From positions 372,001 to 436,000 of the forward strand of contig DEYP01000025.1 in the NCBI GenBank assembly GCA_002364615.1: 64,000 nt of DNA, written 5' to 3'. The first letter of the stretch is position 1; every line of letters begins with the position of its first letter. The stretch comes from Arsukibacterium sp. UBA3155 (GTDB taxonomy: Bacteria > Pseudomonadota > Gammaproteobacteria > Enterobacterales > Alteromonadaceae). A program made the position numbers and the translations under genes. The notes beneath the pieces are model-generated. The model saw nothing but the letters and a program-made list of their open reading frames with translations, made no database searches and was not told the origin of the DNA. Shown here one piece after another: positions 19,502 through 28,744 of the stretch.

Positions 19502-21568
19502 TTACTGGCCTTCAGTCAGGATCTTAGGAGTGACGAAAATAAGTAACTCGTTTTTCTCATTAACATCACGTTTTGACCGGAATAAAGCACCAACATAAGG
19601 GATATCACCAAACATAGGTACTTTCGACACTGTCGATAGTATTTGCTGCTGATAGATACCACCAAGCACGATAGTCTCGCCGTTATCCACCAGTACCTGG
19701 GTCTGAATTTGTTGTGTGTCTATCGCGGTTGCTGGTCCTGTTGGAGTTTGAACCGTTTCACCGCGGGTATTCTGGGTAATTACCAGGTCCAGAATAATTT
19801 TATTATCCGGCGTTATTTGTGGCGTTACTGTCAGGCTTAGTACCGCTTTTTTAAATTCAACGGTGGTGGCACCACTGGATGCCGCCTGTACATAAGGGAT
19901 CTCTACACCTTGCTCAATTCGAGCTTCTTTCTGATTCGAGGTAGTGATCCGCGGACTGGCGATAATTTCACCTTTGTTTTCCTGCTCGAGTGCTGAAAGC
20001 TCTAAATCAAGCAAGGTACCATCAGCTAAACGTGCAACATGGAATGCAATACTGCCTGCCGGATTCTGGATAGGCAGGTTAACGTTCCAGCGGTCATCCA
20101 GTGCCGGGAACTGGCCAGTAGAAATAGCGTTTGAGCCTGAAGCATTACCCGATACGCCCCGGTTGCCACCACTGGTACTCTGCTGGTCACTAAAGCCCCA
20201 GCGAATACCCAACTCATCGGTAACACTGTCGCGTACCGTTACCATTCTTGATTCAATCAATACCTGACGAACCGGCACATCTAACCGCTCGATCAATTTA
20301 CGGACGCTTTCAATATTCTTGGCCGTGTCTTTAATTAAAATGGTGTTAGTACGCTCATCTACAACCACACTGCCACGACTGGACAACAACGTGGCTTCGC
20401 GGTTGGCTAGTAAACCAGCCAGATCAGCTGCTTTGGCATAATTAATGGTCAAATAATCTGAATAAAGTGGCTCAAGTTGTTCAACCTGCTGCTTCGCTTC
20501 TAACTCGCGGGCTTCCCTGGCTGATAATTCCTCAGTTGGCGCTACCATCAGAATATTACCATCCATCCGCTTATCGAGGCCTTTAACACGCAATACGATA
20601 TCAAGCGCCTGATCCCACGGCGTACCATCTAAACGCAAGGTAATGTTGCCGGTAACCGAATCACTGGTGACCAGGTTAAAACCGTTATAATCTGCGATAA
20701 TCTGCAATACTGTACGGATCGGAATATCCTGAAAATTCAGTGATATAGGACGACCTTTATACTCACGACCGCCGCCCAGAATACTACGATTGGTGGTATC
20801 GCGCTCAATGTTAAGCGTGAAAATATTATCTATCTGCTGATAGGTGTAAGTGAAGGCGTCGCTGGTCGCAATTTCTAAGCGGGCTGATGCGCCCTCCTTA
20901 AAAGTTTCTATTCCGGTAACGATAGTACCAAAATCCATGACATCCAGCTGATACAACAACTCATCTAAAATGTCAGTATTATGGAATTCAACAATTAACT
21001 TTCCAGCACGCTCACTGACATCTACTGCTGCAGTATTTTCGCGCAGGAACACTAACACCCGGCCTTCACCTTTCTCGCCACGACGAAAATCTATAGCCTG
21101 CACCCGGTTAATATAGGTCGGTGTTACGTCTGCGGCCTGACCTACCTGCTCAGCAGTCGGATTATCAGAAATGTGCATATAAAACACATTACCGCGCACC
21201 CGGGTCCGGTATATTTTCAGATAATCAAGATAAATTGTTGATTTAAAACCTTCGCCGAGGAATTCAGACTTTATTCTTTTTACTCCGGCCTTATCGATCA
21301 TCACTTGTTCAAGTTTTTCTTCGTAGTCAGAGTTATCGAAATACAGCTCTATCCTGGCTGGTTCATTAAACACCTGAATACTCGGATCTGTGTACAGATC
21401 TTCATCGAATATAAACTCGATCTCTGTTTCGCCGGTGAGCAAGGGGTTATACCTGACATCGTACAGCAATGGGACTGCTGCTGCAGGCAATGCGAACAAC
21501 AATAACGCTGTCACAGCCAGCCGGGTGCCGGTGATTCCTCGGGAAATTCTTTTGATTATTTTATCCAT
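19502..21568 (-). CDS. pilQ: Type IV pilus secretin PilQ
   Basis: PilQ forms the outer-membrane channel through which the type IV pilus passes. The 688-residue protein has a signal peptide (TRLAVTALLLFALPAAAVP). An AMIN region binds peptidoglycan (VRYNPLLTGETEIEFIFDED, and a second at VQAIDFRRGEKGEGRVLVFL). An STN-type segment (ISLNFQDIPIRTVLQIIADYNGFN) and an N1 domain (AKAADLAGLLANRE) come next. The C-terminal secretin domain has VEFKKAVLSLTVTPQITPD and VPMFGDIPYVGALFRSK. The ATG at 21568 is favoured over a GTG at 21583. It is the last gene of pilMNOPQ. Confidence 0.96.
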   Translation of the reverse strand: MDKIIKRISRGITGTRLAVTALLLFALPAAAVPLLYDVRYNPLLTGETEIEFIFDEDLYTDPSIQVFNEPARIELYFDNSDYEEKLEQVMIDKAGVKRIKSEFLGEGFKSTIYLDYLKIYRTRVRGNVFYMHISDNPTAEQVGQAADVTPTYINRVQAIDFRRGEKGEGRVLVFLRENTAAVDVSERAGKLIVEFHNTDILDELLYQLDVMDFGTIVTGIETFKEGASARLEIATSDAFTYTYQQIDNIFTLNIERDTTNRSILGGGREYKGRPISLNFQDIPIRTVLQIIADYNGFNLVTSDSVTGNITLRLDGTPWDQALDIVLRVKGLDKRMDGNILMVAPTEELSAREARELEAKQQVEQLEPLYSDYLTINYAKAADLAGLLANREATLLSSRGSVVVDERTNTILIKDTAKNIESVRKLIERLDVPVRQVLIESRMVTVRDSVTDELGIRWGFSDQQSTSGGNRGVSGNASGSNAISTGQFPALDDRWNVNLPIQNPAGSIAFHVARLADGTLLDLELSALEQENKGEIIASPRITTSNQKEARIEQGVEIPYVQAASSGATTVEFKKAVLSLTVTPQITPDNKIILDLVITQNTRGETVQTPTGPATAIDTQQIQTQVLVDNGETIVLGGIYQQQILSTVSKVPMFGDIPYVGALFRSKRDVNEKNELLIFVTPKILTEGQ

Positions 21569-21586
21569 GATATACTCGCACACCTA

Positions 21587-22123
21587 TCAATTACTCGTCA
21601 TTGCTGTAGTTTCAACCATTTGAACCATGGTCGTCCGCTCTTTCCAGCAACCTGCCCCGTCTGGGATTAACTCTAACAATTCTACATGGGTTGGCTCGAC
21701 ACTAATTACCCGCCCATGAAATAAACCAACATAATTATTTAACGTTATCCGGTGTAGGGTTTTATCTGACGCTTCGATCAACGCCCAGATATTACCGGTA
21801 TCACCTAAGGTCCCACGCATTTTCAGGTTATCAAGTGCATACTTCTCCAGCGGTTCCTTGCGCCGTCTCGGATCCGGATGCAGACAATCCTGTACCTGCA
21901 AGAATCGATCCTGAACAGCTTCAGGCCGTGGCTCTGAAAACGGACTCCGGCTATTTTGAGATAAATAAGCAATATGCTCAAACTCTTTAACCTCTGGCAG
22001 CGGCTCTACTCGTGGCTGAGTACTGGCTTTAACAGAGTCCATATGGGCCTGAACTTCACTTAAGTCGTCAAAGCAACCTGACAGTAAGGTTGCAACAGAA
22101 ACTGCTAAGATGAGTTTTCTCAT
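21587..22123 (-). CDS. pilP: Type IV pilus assembly lipoprotein PilP
   Basis: PilP is an inner-membrane-anchored lipoprotein that links the PilN-PilO ring to the PilQ secretin. The 178-residue protein has a lipobox (LLSGC) with the acylated cysteine at residue 17. A flexible linker follows (SQNSRSPFSEPRPEAVQ), then the beta-rich domain KYALDNLKMRGTLGDTGNIWALIEASDKTLHRI. ATGA overlaps with pilO upstream indicate coupled translation. Confidence 0.95.
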   Translation of the reverse strand: MRKLILAVSVATLLSGCFDDLSEVQAHMDSVKASTQPRVEPLPEVKEFEHIAYLSQNSRSPFSEPRPEAVQDRFLQVQDCLHPDPRRRKEPLEKYALDNLKMRGTLGDTGNIWALIEASDKTLHRITLNNYVGLFHGRVISVEPTHVELLELIPDGAGCWKERTTMVQMVETTAMTSN

Positions 22124-22719
22124 TGCGCAGTCTCCTTATAGCGGTACGTTTTCGCGGTAACATTAAAACGTAAGCGTTCGTCTTTTTCTGTTTGAATGGA
22201 GAAATCGTGCAAACTGACTATCCGCGGTAATTTGGCAACTTCACTCACAAAGTTACCGAATTGATGGTAGTCGCCTACCACGTCTATTTTAATCGGCAGT
22301 TCAGTATAAAATTCTTTTTCAATTTCCGGCTCCCAGTTAATCCTCAGAAAGGTTAAACCGCTTGTGGTACCAACATAGGTTATGTCGTCCAGTAAGCCTG
22401 GGGTTTCGTGAGTGGTTGGCAGCTGCTTCAGTAAGAATGAAAACGTATTTTCCATTTCAATCATCTGCTGCTTATACAAATCGAGATTAACTGCTGAAGC
22501 ATAGCGAGTACGGTAAACTTGACGCAATTCCGTCTCTTTTCGCTCAGCACTGTTTAATTCATCAATTTTGCTGTCAATTAATAAGAAATAACTCAGAGTC
22601 CCAACTAAAGCCGCCAAAATAATGGTGAAAATGACTTTAGCTGCAACGGGCCAGGAGCCCATGTTTTCAATATCAAGATCATTAATATCGATTTCAGATA
22701 AATTGAAATTCAGGCTCAT
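22120..22719 (-). CDS. pilO: Type IV pilus inner-membrane protein PilO
   Basis: PilO pairs with PilN in the inner-membrane alignment complex of the pilus machine. The 199-residue protein has a cytoplasmic N-terminus, one transmembrane helix (VIFTIILAALVGTLSYFLLI), a coiled-coil stretch (IDELNSAERKETELRQVYRTRYASAVN) and a C-terminal ferredoxin-like periplasmic domain (PIKIDVVGDYHQFGNFVSEVAKLPRIV). It overlaps pilN and pilP by ATGA-type junctions. Confidence 0.95.
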   Translation of the reverse strand: MSLNFNLSEIDINDLDIENMGSWPVAAKVIFTIILAALVGTLSYFLLIDSKIDELNSAERKETELRQVYRTRYASAVNLDLYKQQMIEMENTFSFLLKQLPTTHETPGLLDDITYVGTTSGLTFLRINWEPEIEKEFYTELPIKIDVVGDYHQFGNFVSEVAKLPRIVSLHDFSIQTEKDERLRFNVTAKTYRYKETAQ

Positions 22720-23312
22720 CGTGCACCACCTCTCGCACTGGGTGTAACCGGCTCACTATCCTGCACCGCTTCATAGCCTTTCACGGTAAGATGCATTTTA
22801 AAGTTACTGAGTAACCGAGATTCATCTTTACCCGCTTCAATAAACTCAAGTAGCGGACTATCCAGTAATTCTGACTGTTCAGCATCGCGCAACATCGTTG
22901 ACAGCCGGTTATTTGACTCACTACGACCAATCAATAATAAATTAGAGCCTTTTTTCTCTAATTGCGTCAAATAAATACCCGATGGTACTACCCGGGCAAT
23001 TTCAGACATAATTTCTGTACCCAGGTTTCGGCTGCCCTGTAGCTGTTCAATCAGGCTCATTCGCTGCTGTAAACTACGTTTTGTTTCATTCAAAGTGCGA
23101 ATTTCAGCAATTTTCTGATCGAGCACTTTAATTTCATTTTCCAGATAGCGATTTCGCTGATACTGGCCATCAATCATACTGCTGTAGACCATGTTAATCA
23201 GGAAAAACACCAGAAAACTCATTACTGCAGTCATCGCCAGTACGGTTACATATTGTTTTTGCTTTTCTTTGCGCGCAGCTTCACGCCAGGGCAGTAAATT
23301 TATATATGCCAT
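22716..23312 (-). CDS. pilN: Type IV pilus inner-membrane protein PilN
   Basis: PilN binds cytoplasmic PilM through the conserved N-terminal INLLPWRE motif, here at residues 4-11, and pairs with PilO in the membrane. The 198-residue protein has one transmembrane helix (ALTAVMSFLVFFLINMVYSS region), a coiled coil and a periplasmic domain. The start has GGAG 9 bases upstream and lies inside the end of pilM with a 13-base overlap. Confidence 0.95.
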   Translation of the reverse strand: MAYINLLPWREAARKEKQKQYVTVLAMTAVMSFLVFFLINMVYSSMIDGQYQRNRYLENEIKVLDQKIAEIRTLNETKRSLQQRMSLIEQLQGSRNLGTEIMSEIARVVPSGIYLTQLEKKGSNLLLIGRSESNNRLSTMLRDAEQSELLDSPLLEFIEAGKDESRLLSNFKMHLTVKGYEAVQDSEPVTPSARGGAR

Positions 23313-24379
23313 GATGAAAAACTCCGTAAGGCAAGGCCACTGGCAACCATTAATTGCGGGGCACTTTTATTTAATTGTTCACGATCAACTGAAGTGGCAA
23401 CATCGATTGTTTTAAATGGATTGGCCACCACAGTGTGGATGCCAAGTTCGTCAATCAGTAGCCTGTCTATGCCTTCAATTAACGCGGTACCTCCAGAGAC
23501 AATAAGGTAGTCAACGGCATCGCGGCCACTACTGGTAAGATACATCTGGATGCCGCGCCGTATTTGTTGCAATAACATGGTCTGAAACGGCGCCAACACT
23601 TCGAAGGTATAGTTTGGCGGTAAATCACCACTCACTTTAGCCAGTTCAGCTTCGTCATAACTTTTATTGTAATAAGACAAAATACTGCGGGTGTATTGCT
23701 CACCACCGAAGGCCTGGTCCCGCGTATACAGTGTCTTACCTTTTTCAACAATACTCAGTAAGGTCATAGTGGCGCCAATATCAACCAGTGCCACAACCTT
23801 ACCAGCCGCATCATCTGGCAACTGTTTAAGACATAATTCAGCAGCCCGGCTCAAGGCATAACTTTCAACATCAACCAGCTTGGAACTAAAACCACCATTC
23901 TCTAATGCGGCTACTCTTGCTTCAACACTCTCGGTCCGTGCGGCGCTTAGCAACACATTGACTTTGGACGGATCGGACTCATTCACATCCAGCTTTTCGA
24001 AATCAAGACTAACTTCATTTAATGGGTAAGGAATTAAGGTATCCGCTTCAACTTCTATCTGGCTTTCCAATTCAGCATCAGTTAATGACACATCCATGAA
24101 GATCACTTTGCTGATCACGGTGGATCCAGAAACCGCAGCAGCGGCGAATTTGATCGACCTTGGGATCTTCTTACGGATCTTGCCGATCACATTGCCGACG
24201 GCTTCAATGTCCTGGATCTCACGATCTGACATTGCGCCTTTGATCATCGGCTCGACAGCAAAGGCCTCGACCTTGTACTGGTTACCGTGCTGACTTAACA
24301 GCACAGCCTTGACAGAGTGAGCACCGATATCAATGCCAACCATCATAGGTGTTTGTTTACTGAACAGGCTTTTTATCAT
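23300..24379 (-). CDS. pilM: Type IV pilus cytoplasmic ATPase-fold protein PilM
   Basis: PilM is an actin/FtsA-like cytoplasmic protein that docks on PilN to build the pilus assembly platform. The 359-residue protein has the phosphate-binding motif MVGIDIGAHSVKAVLL, AAAVSGSTVISKVI, the second phosphate loop VALVDIGATMTLLSIV, and the adenosine motif YLIVSGGTALIEGID. AGGA lies just before the ATG. It heads the pilMNOPQ operon and is divergent from mrcA, a long-conserved arrangement. Confidence 0.96.
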   Translation of the reverse strand: MIKSLFSKQTPMMVGIDIGAHSVKAVLLSQHGNQYKVEAFAVEPMIKGAMSDREIQDIEAVGNVIGKIRKKIPRSIKFAAAAVSGSTVISKVIFMDVSLTDAELESQIEVEADTLIPYPLNEVSLDFEKLDVNESDPSKVNVLLSAARTESVEARVAALENGGFSSKLVDVESYALSRAAELCLKQLPDDAAGKVVALVDIGATMTLLSIVEKGKTLYTRDQAFGGEQYTRSILSYYNKSYDEAELAKVSGDLPPNYTFEVLAPFQTMLLQQIRRGIQMYLTSSGRDAVDYLIVSGGTALIEGIDRLLIDELGIHTVVANPFKTIDVATSVDREQLNKSAPQLMVASGLALRSFSSWHI

Positions 24380-24460
24380 AGCTTCCTGCGGCCATTTTAT
24401 AGTTATGTTTATTATTGTCGTATTCTTAGCTCAGACGCTATTTTTTAGCAAGAAAAAGCG

Positions 24461-24488
24461 TTTCATCGACACTCAATAAATATATACT
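24461..24488 (+). promoter_or_regulatory. Possible sigma-70 promoter of mrcA
   Basis: A TATACT -10 hexamer at 24483-24488 lies 16 bases after TTTCAT (24461-24466), a weak -35. It is about 45 bases upstream of the mrcA start in the 153-base divergent gap with pilM. The call is consensus-based only. Confidence 0.35.
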
Positions 24489-24532
24489 AGCAGCGTTGTA
24501 AAGGAATTGGGAGTAAAAATTGGGGTTATTCA

Positions 24533-27235
24533 GTGTCTTGGGTTAAAAAACTTTTAATAGTCTGCCTGGTTGGTTTTTTCGCCGGGATCCTGACGATCGT
24601 TGCGATGTACTTTTATGTCCGAAATGATCTGCCAGATGTGGCAACCTTGAAGGAAGTAAAGCTACAAACGCCGATGCAGGTTTATACTGCTGACGGCCAG
24701 CTTATTTCACAATTTGGTGAGAAACGGCGTATCCCTTTAAAACTGGATGAAATGCCACCTTTGCTGATTCAGGCTTTCTTAGCTATTGAAGATACAAGGT
24801 TTTATGAACATCCTGGTATAGATGTTATTGGCATAATGCGCGCCCTTACCGTGGTTGCGTCCTCAGGCGACTTTAGTCAGGGTGCCAGTACTATTACCCA
24901 ACAGTTAGCGCGTAATTTCTTCCTGAGCCGGGAGAAAAAGATCATGCGCAAAATTAAAGAAGTGTTCCTGGCGTTCCGAATTGAGAACCTTCTGGAAAAA
25001 GATGAAATTCTTGAGCTTTACCTGAATAAAATTGAATTAGGTCATCGTTCTTTTGGTGTTGGTGCCGCTGCGCAAGTTTATTTTGGCAAAACCGTTACCG
25101 AATTAACCCTTGATGAAATTGCTATTATAGCTGGCTTACCCAAAGCGCCCTCTATACTGAATCCTATCCGTTCTCCCGCAAACGCAAAAAAACGGCGGGA
25201 TACGGTACTTACCCGAATGCGTGCTATCGATGTTATCAATGAACAAGAATACCGAACTGCGTTAGCAGCCCCTATTACCAGTAAATTGCATGGTGCTCAG
25301 ATCACGGCTTCAGCGCCATATATTGCTGAAATGGTTCGTCAGCAGATGATCGAACGCTTTGGGGAAGAAGCGGCTTATTCTGAAGGCTACCGGGTATACA
25401 CTACTATCCAGAGCAACGAACAGCAGGCGGCAAAGCAAGCCTTACAACAAAACTTGTATCAATATGATGAGCGCCATGGTTACCGCGGGCCAGTAGCAAC
25501 TTTATGGCAAGCAGAGCTAGCAGCAATCAACTCATCCGAAAATGCAGAAACAACAGCTCCGGCGGAACCGGCACAAAGCACCGATAGACCATTGTTTAAC
25601 GAAACTAACCGCCCCGAACATAACGACATATTGTCCTATTTAAGTGAGCAGCAAGGTATTGAGGATTTATTTCCGGCTGTGGTACTTACGGTGAACGACA
25701 AAAGCGCTGAAGTGTTGCTGGCCAGTGATCAGATAATAACGCTGGAATGGGATGGGTTAAAGTGGGCCAGAGCCTTTATAACTGATGAGCGTCAGGGTGT
25801 GGCACCCAAAAGTGCTGCGGCTATTCTGGCGCCAGGTATGCATGTTATGGTGCGGCAACAAGAGCAGCAATGGCGTTTGAGCCAGATACCGGCTGCAAGT
25901 AGCGCGCTAGTCGCCGTTAATCCTGAAAATGGGGCCATACAGGCGTTAGTTGGTGGCTATAGTTTCAGTCAGAGTCAATTTAACCGGGCAACACAGGCAA
26001 AACGCCAGGTCGGTTCAAATATCAAACCTTTCATTTACTCTGCTGCGTTGGAGCACGGCTATACATTGGCTTCGATAATGAATGATGCGCCCATTCATCA
26101 ATGGGATGATAACGCAGGTATTGCCTGGCGACCACGTAATTCGCCCCCGGTATATGATGGACCAATCCGGATCCGGGAAGCCTTGGCTAAATCGAAAAAC
26201 GTGGTGTCAGTTCGTTTGCTACGTGGTGTCGGTATCGACCAAAGTATTCGTCATTTACAGCGATTTGGCTTTGCCGCGAATGATTTGCCTCGCAACGAAA
26301 CCCTGTCATTAGGTTCTGCATCATTAACACCGCTCGAAGTAGTCACTGGCTACGCGGCGTTTGCAAATGGTGGTTTTCTGGTCACGCCGTTTGTTGTTGA
26401 CCGGGTACTGAATGAACAGAATGAAGTTATTTTTCAACATTATCCAGAAATTGCCTGTCGTGATTGTCTGGCCCAGGCTCAGACTCCAAACGAATTGCTA
26501 CCAGATACAGCAGAGACGGCTGCGCCAGAACTTACTGCTGACAGTGAGCAACAGTTACAGGAACTGTTTAACGCCATGCAACAGTCTGAAGCAGCGGAGC
26601 CAGCAGCTGAAGCCGAACTGGTTGAACCGGTTGATCCGGTAGAACCGCAAGTAGCGGAGCAGGTAGTCAGTAGTCAGAATGCGTACTTAATTGCTGATGC
26701 ACTGACCAGCAGTGTCTGGGGCGGTGGCGACTGGCGTCAGGGTACCGGTTGGAATGGCACGGCCTGGCGCATTCAACGATTAAAACGACGTGACATTTCT
26801 GCAAAAACCGGTACTACCAATGATTCTAAAGATACCTGGTTCTCCGGTTTTACCGCCGCAACGGCAGTGACTACCTGGGTCGGCTTTGATGATGCCAACC
26901 GCAGTCTTGGCCGGGCGCAGTGGCATGCCAATATGGGGCAGGATCAGAGTGCCGGCACCGAGTCAGGTGCCCGAACCGCGTTACCTGCCTGGCTTGATTA
27001 TATGGCAATGGTGCTACCTGGTTATCCGGAAGAACCCATACAGCCCCCTACTGGCCTGGCGTCGGTACGGATTGATTTAGCCAGTGGCTTACTGAGTCGC
27101 AGTACCGACCATACCAGCACGTTTGAATTTTTTAAAATTGGTACTGAACCTACACAGTATAGTCAGAATAGCGTACAGCAAATTCATTTCGATAATGATA
27201 AGAAAGCTGAACCGGACGAATCTGAACTTTTTTGA
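24533..27235 (+). CDS. mrcA: Penicillin-binding protein 1A (bifunctional)
   Basis: PBP1A polymerises and cross-links peptidoglycan at the inner membrane. After a short cytoplasmic start and one membrane anchor (LLIVCLVGFFAGILTIVAMYFYV) comes the glycosyltransferase domain, with EDTRFYEHPGID and GASTITQQLARNF. The transpeptidase follows, with the SxxK motif in GSNIKPF, SKN in LAKSKNVV and KTG in SAKTGTTND. The 900 residues exceed E. coli PBP1A (850). The excess lies largely in two Ala/Glu/Pro-rich stretches near residues 322-360 and 641-713. The start is GTG with GGGG about 8 bases before it. Confidence 0.95.
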   Translation: MSWVKKLLIVCLVGFFAGILTIVAMYFYVRNDLPDVATLKEVKLQTPMQVYTADGQLISQFGEKRRIPLKLDEMPPLLIQAFLAIEDTRFYEHPGIDVIGIMRALTVVASSGDFSQGASTITQQLARNFFLSREKKIMRKIKEVFLAFRIENLLEKDEILELYLNKIELGHRSFGVGAAAQVYFGKTVTELTLDEIAIIAGLPKAPSILNPIRSPANAKKRRDTVLTRMRAIDVINEQEYRTALAAPITSKLHGAQITASAPYIAEMVRQQMIERFGEEAAYSEGYRVYTTIQSNEQQAAKQALQQNLYQYDERHGYRGPVATLWQAELAAINSSENAETTAPAEPAQSTDRPLFNETNRPEHNDILSYLSEQQGIEDLFPAVVLTVNDKSAEVLLASDQIITLEWDGLKWARAFITDERQGVAPKSAAAILAPGMHVMVRQQEQQWRLSQIPAASSALVAVNPENGAIQALVGGYSFSQSQFNRATQAKRQVGSNIKPFIYSAALEHGYTLASIMNDAPIHQWDDNAGIAWRPRNSPPVYDGPIRIREALAKSKNVVSVRLLRGVGIDQSIRHLQRFGFAANDLPRNETLSLGSASLTPLEVVTGYAAFANGGFLVTPFVVDRVLNEQNEVIFQHYPEIACRDCLAQAQTPNELLPDTAETAAPELTADSEQQLQELFNAMQQSEAAEPAAEAELVEPVDPVEPQVAEQVVSSQNAYLIADALTSSVWGGGDWRQGTGWNGTAWRIQRLKRRDISAKTGTTNDSKDTWFSGFTAATAVTTWVGFDDANRSLGRAQWHANMGQDQSAGTESGARTALPAWLDYMAMVLPGYPEEPIQPPTGLASVRIDLASGLLSRSTDHTSTFEFFKIGTEPTQYSQNSVQQIHFDNDKKAEPDESELF

Positions 27236-27290
27236 TACGTACCTTACACACGATTAACTGACACCAGAATTACGGTTTATCTATCCAATA

Positions 27291-27318
27291 AAAAGGCCAG
27301 CAATAACGCTGGCCTTTT
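27291..27318. terminator. Bidirectional terminator between mrcA and argH
   Basis: A perfect 11-base-pair stem (AAAAGGCCAGC/GCTGGCCTTTT) closes an AATAAC loop between the convergent mrcA and argH genes. T-runs are present on both strands, so it can end both transcripts. Confidence 0.9.
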
Positions 27319-27347
27319 ATGCTTTTCATTACCTCGTATTAACCCTG

Positions 27348-28739
27348 CTAGTGACTATTAGCCGCTTTTTCAAACCAGACTTTAGCACTCGCCAGTGCCT
27401 GCATAACCTGCTCTGATGCCGTTCCGCCCAAGGCGCACCGTCGCGCCATACCAGCTTCCAGTGTCAGGGCAGGATAAACATCATCACTTATTAACGTACT
27501 CACCTGTTGCAACTCAGCAAGGCTCAATGCTTCCAGCGGCAGCTGTTGCTTTGACGCCACTAACACCAGCTCACCGGCACATTCATGTGCATCCCGAAAT
27601 GGCATACCTTTGCTTACCAGATAATCAGCCAGATCGGTGGCATTGCTGTAACCAAGCTCAGCAGCTTTACGACATTGTTGCTGGTTCACCGTTAAATGAG
27701 GCAACACGGTCGCCAATACCAGTAATGATTGTTGCCAACTGTGCATCAGATCAAAAAAGCCCTGCTTATCTTCCTGCATATCTTTGTTATAAGCCAACGG
27801 CAAACCTTTGAGAACATGTAAAATGGCTACCAGGTGACCCAGCACCCTGCCGGTTTTACCACGCAATAGCTCAAATACGTCTGGGTTCTTCTTTTGCGGC
27901 ATTAGTGAAGAACCAGAACTGATGGCATCACCTAACTTAAAAAAGCCAGCTTCACCAGAGCAGAAGAAAATAACATCCTCTGACAACCGCGATAAATGCG
28001 TCATGCACAAGCTGGCCGTTGCGGAGAGTTCGACCAGATAGTCCCGGTCCGATACCGCATCTAAGCTATTTAAGGCCGCGTTACCAAAGCCCAGCTCAGA
28101 TGCCAGAACCTGACGATCGATATTTATGCCGGTCCCGGCCAATGCACCGCAACCGAGCGGACAACTGTCCATTCTCACCAGCGCATCGTCCAGTCTGCCC
28201 AGGTCACGCTTAAACATTTCGACATAAGCCAGGGCCCAGTGAGCAACCAACACCGGTTGGGCACGCTGCAAATGGGTAAAGCCCGGCATTACCGCGTGCT
28301 CAGCTTTTTCGGCAAATTCAAGCAATGCTGCCAGTGCCGCCAACAACGATTTTCGTACCGTGCCTGTTTGCAAACGAGTCCATAACCGCAAGTCGGTTGC
28401 GACTAGATCGTTGCGACTGCGGCCAGTATGCAACTTTTTCGCTACGCTCCCCAGCTTGGCGGTAAGCTGGCTTTCCACCCAGCTATGGATATCTTCTTCG
28501 GTTGTCTGCAATGGCAAACGGGGATCAGCTTCTATCGCGATCGCCAGATCGGCCAACCCCTGATCAAGTTGGCTGGCTTCATCAGCACTTATAATGCCGG
28601 CGTGTTGCAGGCCTTTGGTCCAGGCTCTGGATGCGGCAATATCCTGCTGGGCCAGCAAATAATCAAAACTAAGAGAGTCGTTAAAATCACGAAACTCGCT
28701 CAGGGTGGCTTCAGTAAATCGTCCTCCCCACATCGCCAT
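27348..28739 (-). CDS. argH: Argininosuccinate lyase
   Basis: ArgH splits argininosuccinate into arginine and fumarate, the last step of arginine synthesis. The 463-residue protein belongs to the fumarase/aspartase superfamily and carries the signature GSSLMPQKKNPDVFELLRGK, with the catalytic serine in SSGSS. TGRSRNDLVATDLRLW and FTHLQRAQPVLVAHW are also present. It is the last gene of argCBFGH, 5 bases after argG. There is no fused acetyltransferase domain, unlike the argH(A) fusions found in some marine gammaproteobacteria. Confidence 0.97.
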   Translation of the reverse strand: MAMWGGRFTEATLSEFRDFNDSLSFDYLLAQQDIAASRAWTKGLQHAGIISADEASQLDQGLADLAIAIEADPRLPLQTTEEDIHSWVESQLTAKLGSVAKKLHTGRSRNDLVATDLRLWTRLQTGTVRKSLLAALAALLEFAEKAEHAVMPGFTHLQRAQPVLVAHWALAYVEMFKRDLGRLDDALVRMDSCPLGCGALAGTGINIDRQVLASELGFGNAALNSLDAVSDRDYLVELSATASLCMTHLSRLSEDVIFFCSGEAGFFKLGDAISSGSSLMPQKKNPDVFELLRGKTGRVLGHLVAILHVLKGLPLAYNKDMQEDKQGFFDLMHSWQQSLLVLATVLPHLTVNQQQCRKAAELGYSNATDLADYLVSKGMPFRDAHECAGELVLVASKQQLPLEALSLAELQQVSTLISDDVYPALTLEAGMARRCALGGTASEQVMQALASAKVWFEKAANSH

Positions 28740-28744
28740 AGTAC

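Noticed and set aside
27416..27811. Long ORFs antisense to real genes, such as this 131-codon one opposite argH
   Set aside because: They mirror the codon bias of the true gene on the other strand and have no family resemblance or ribosome site.
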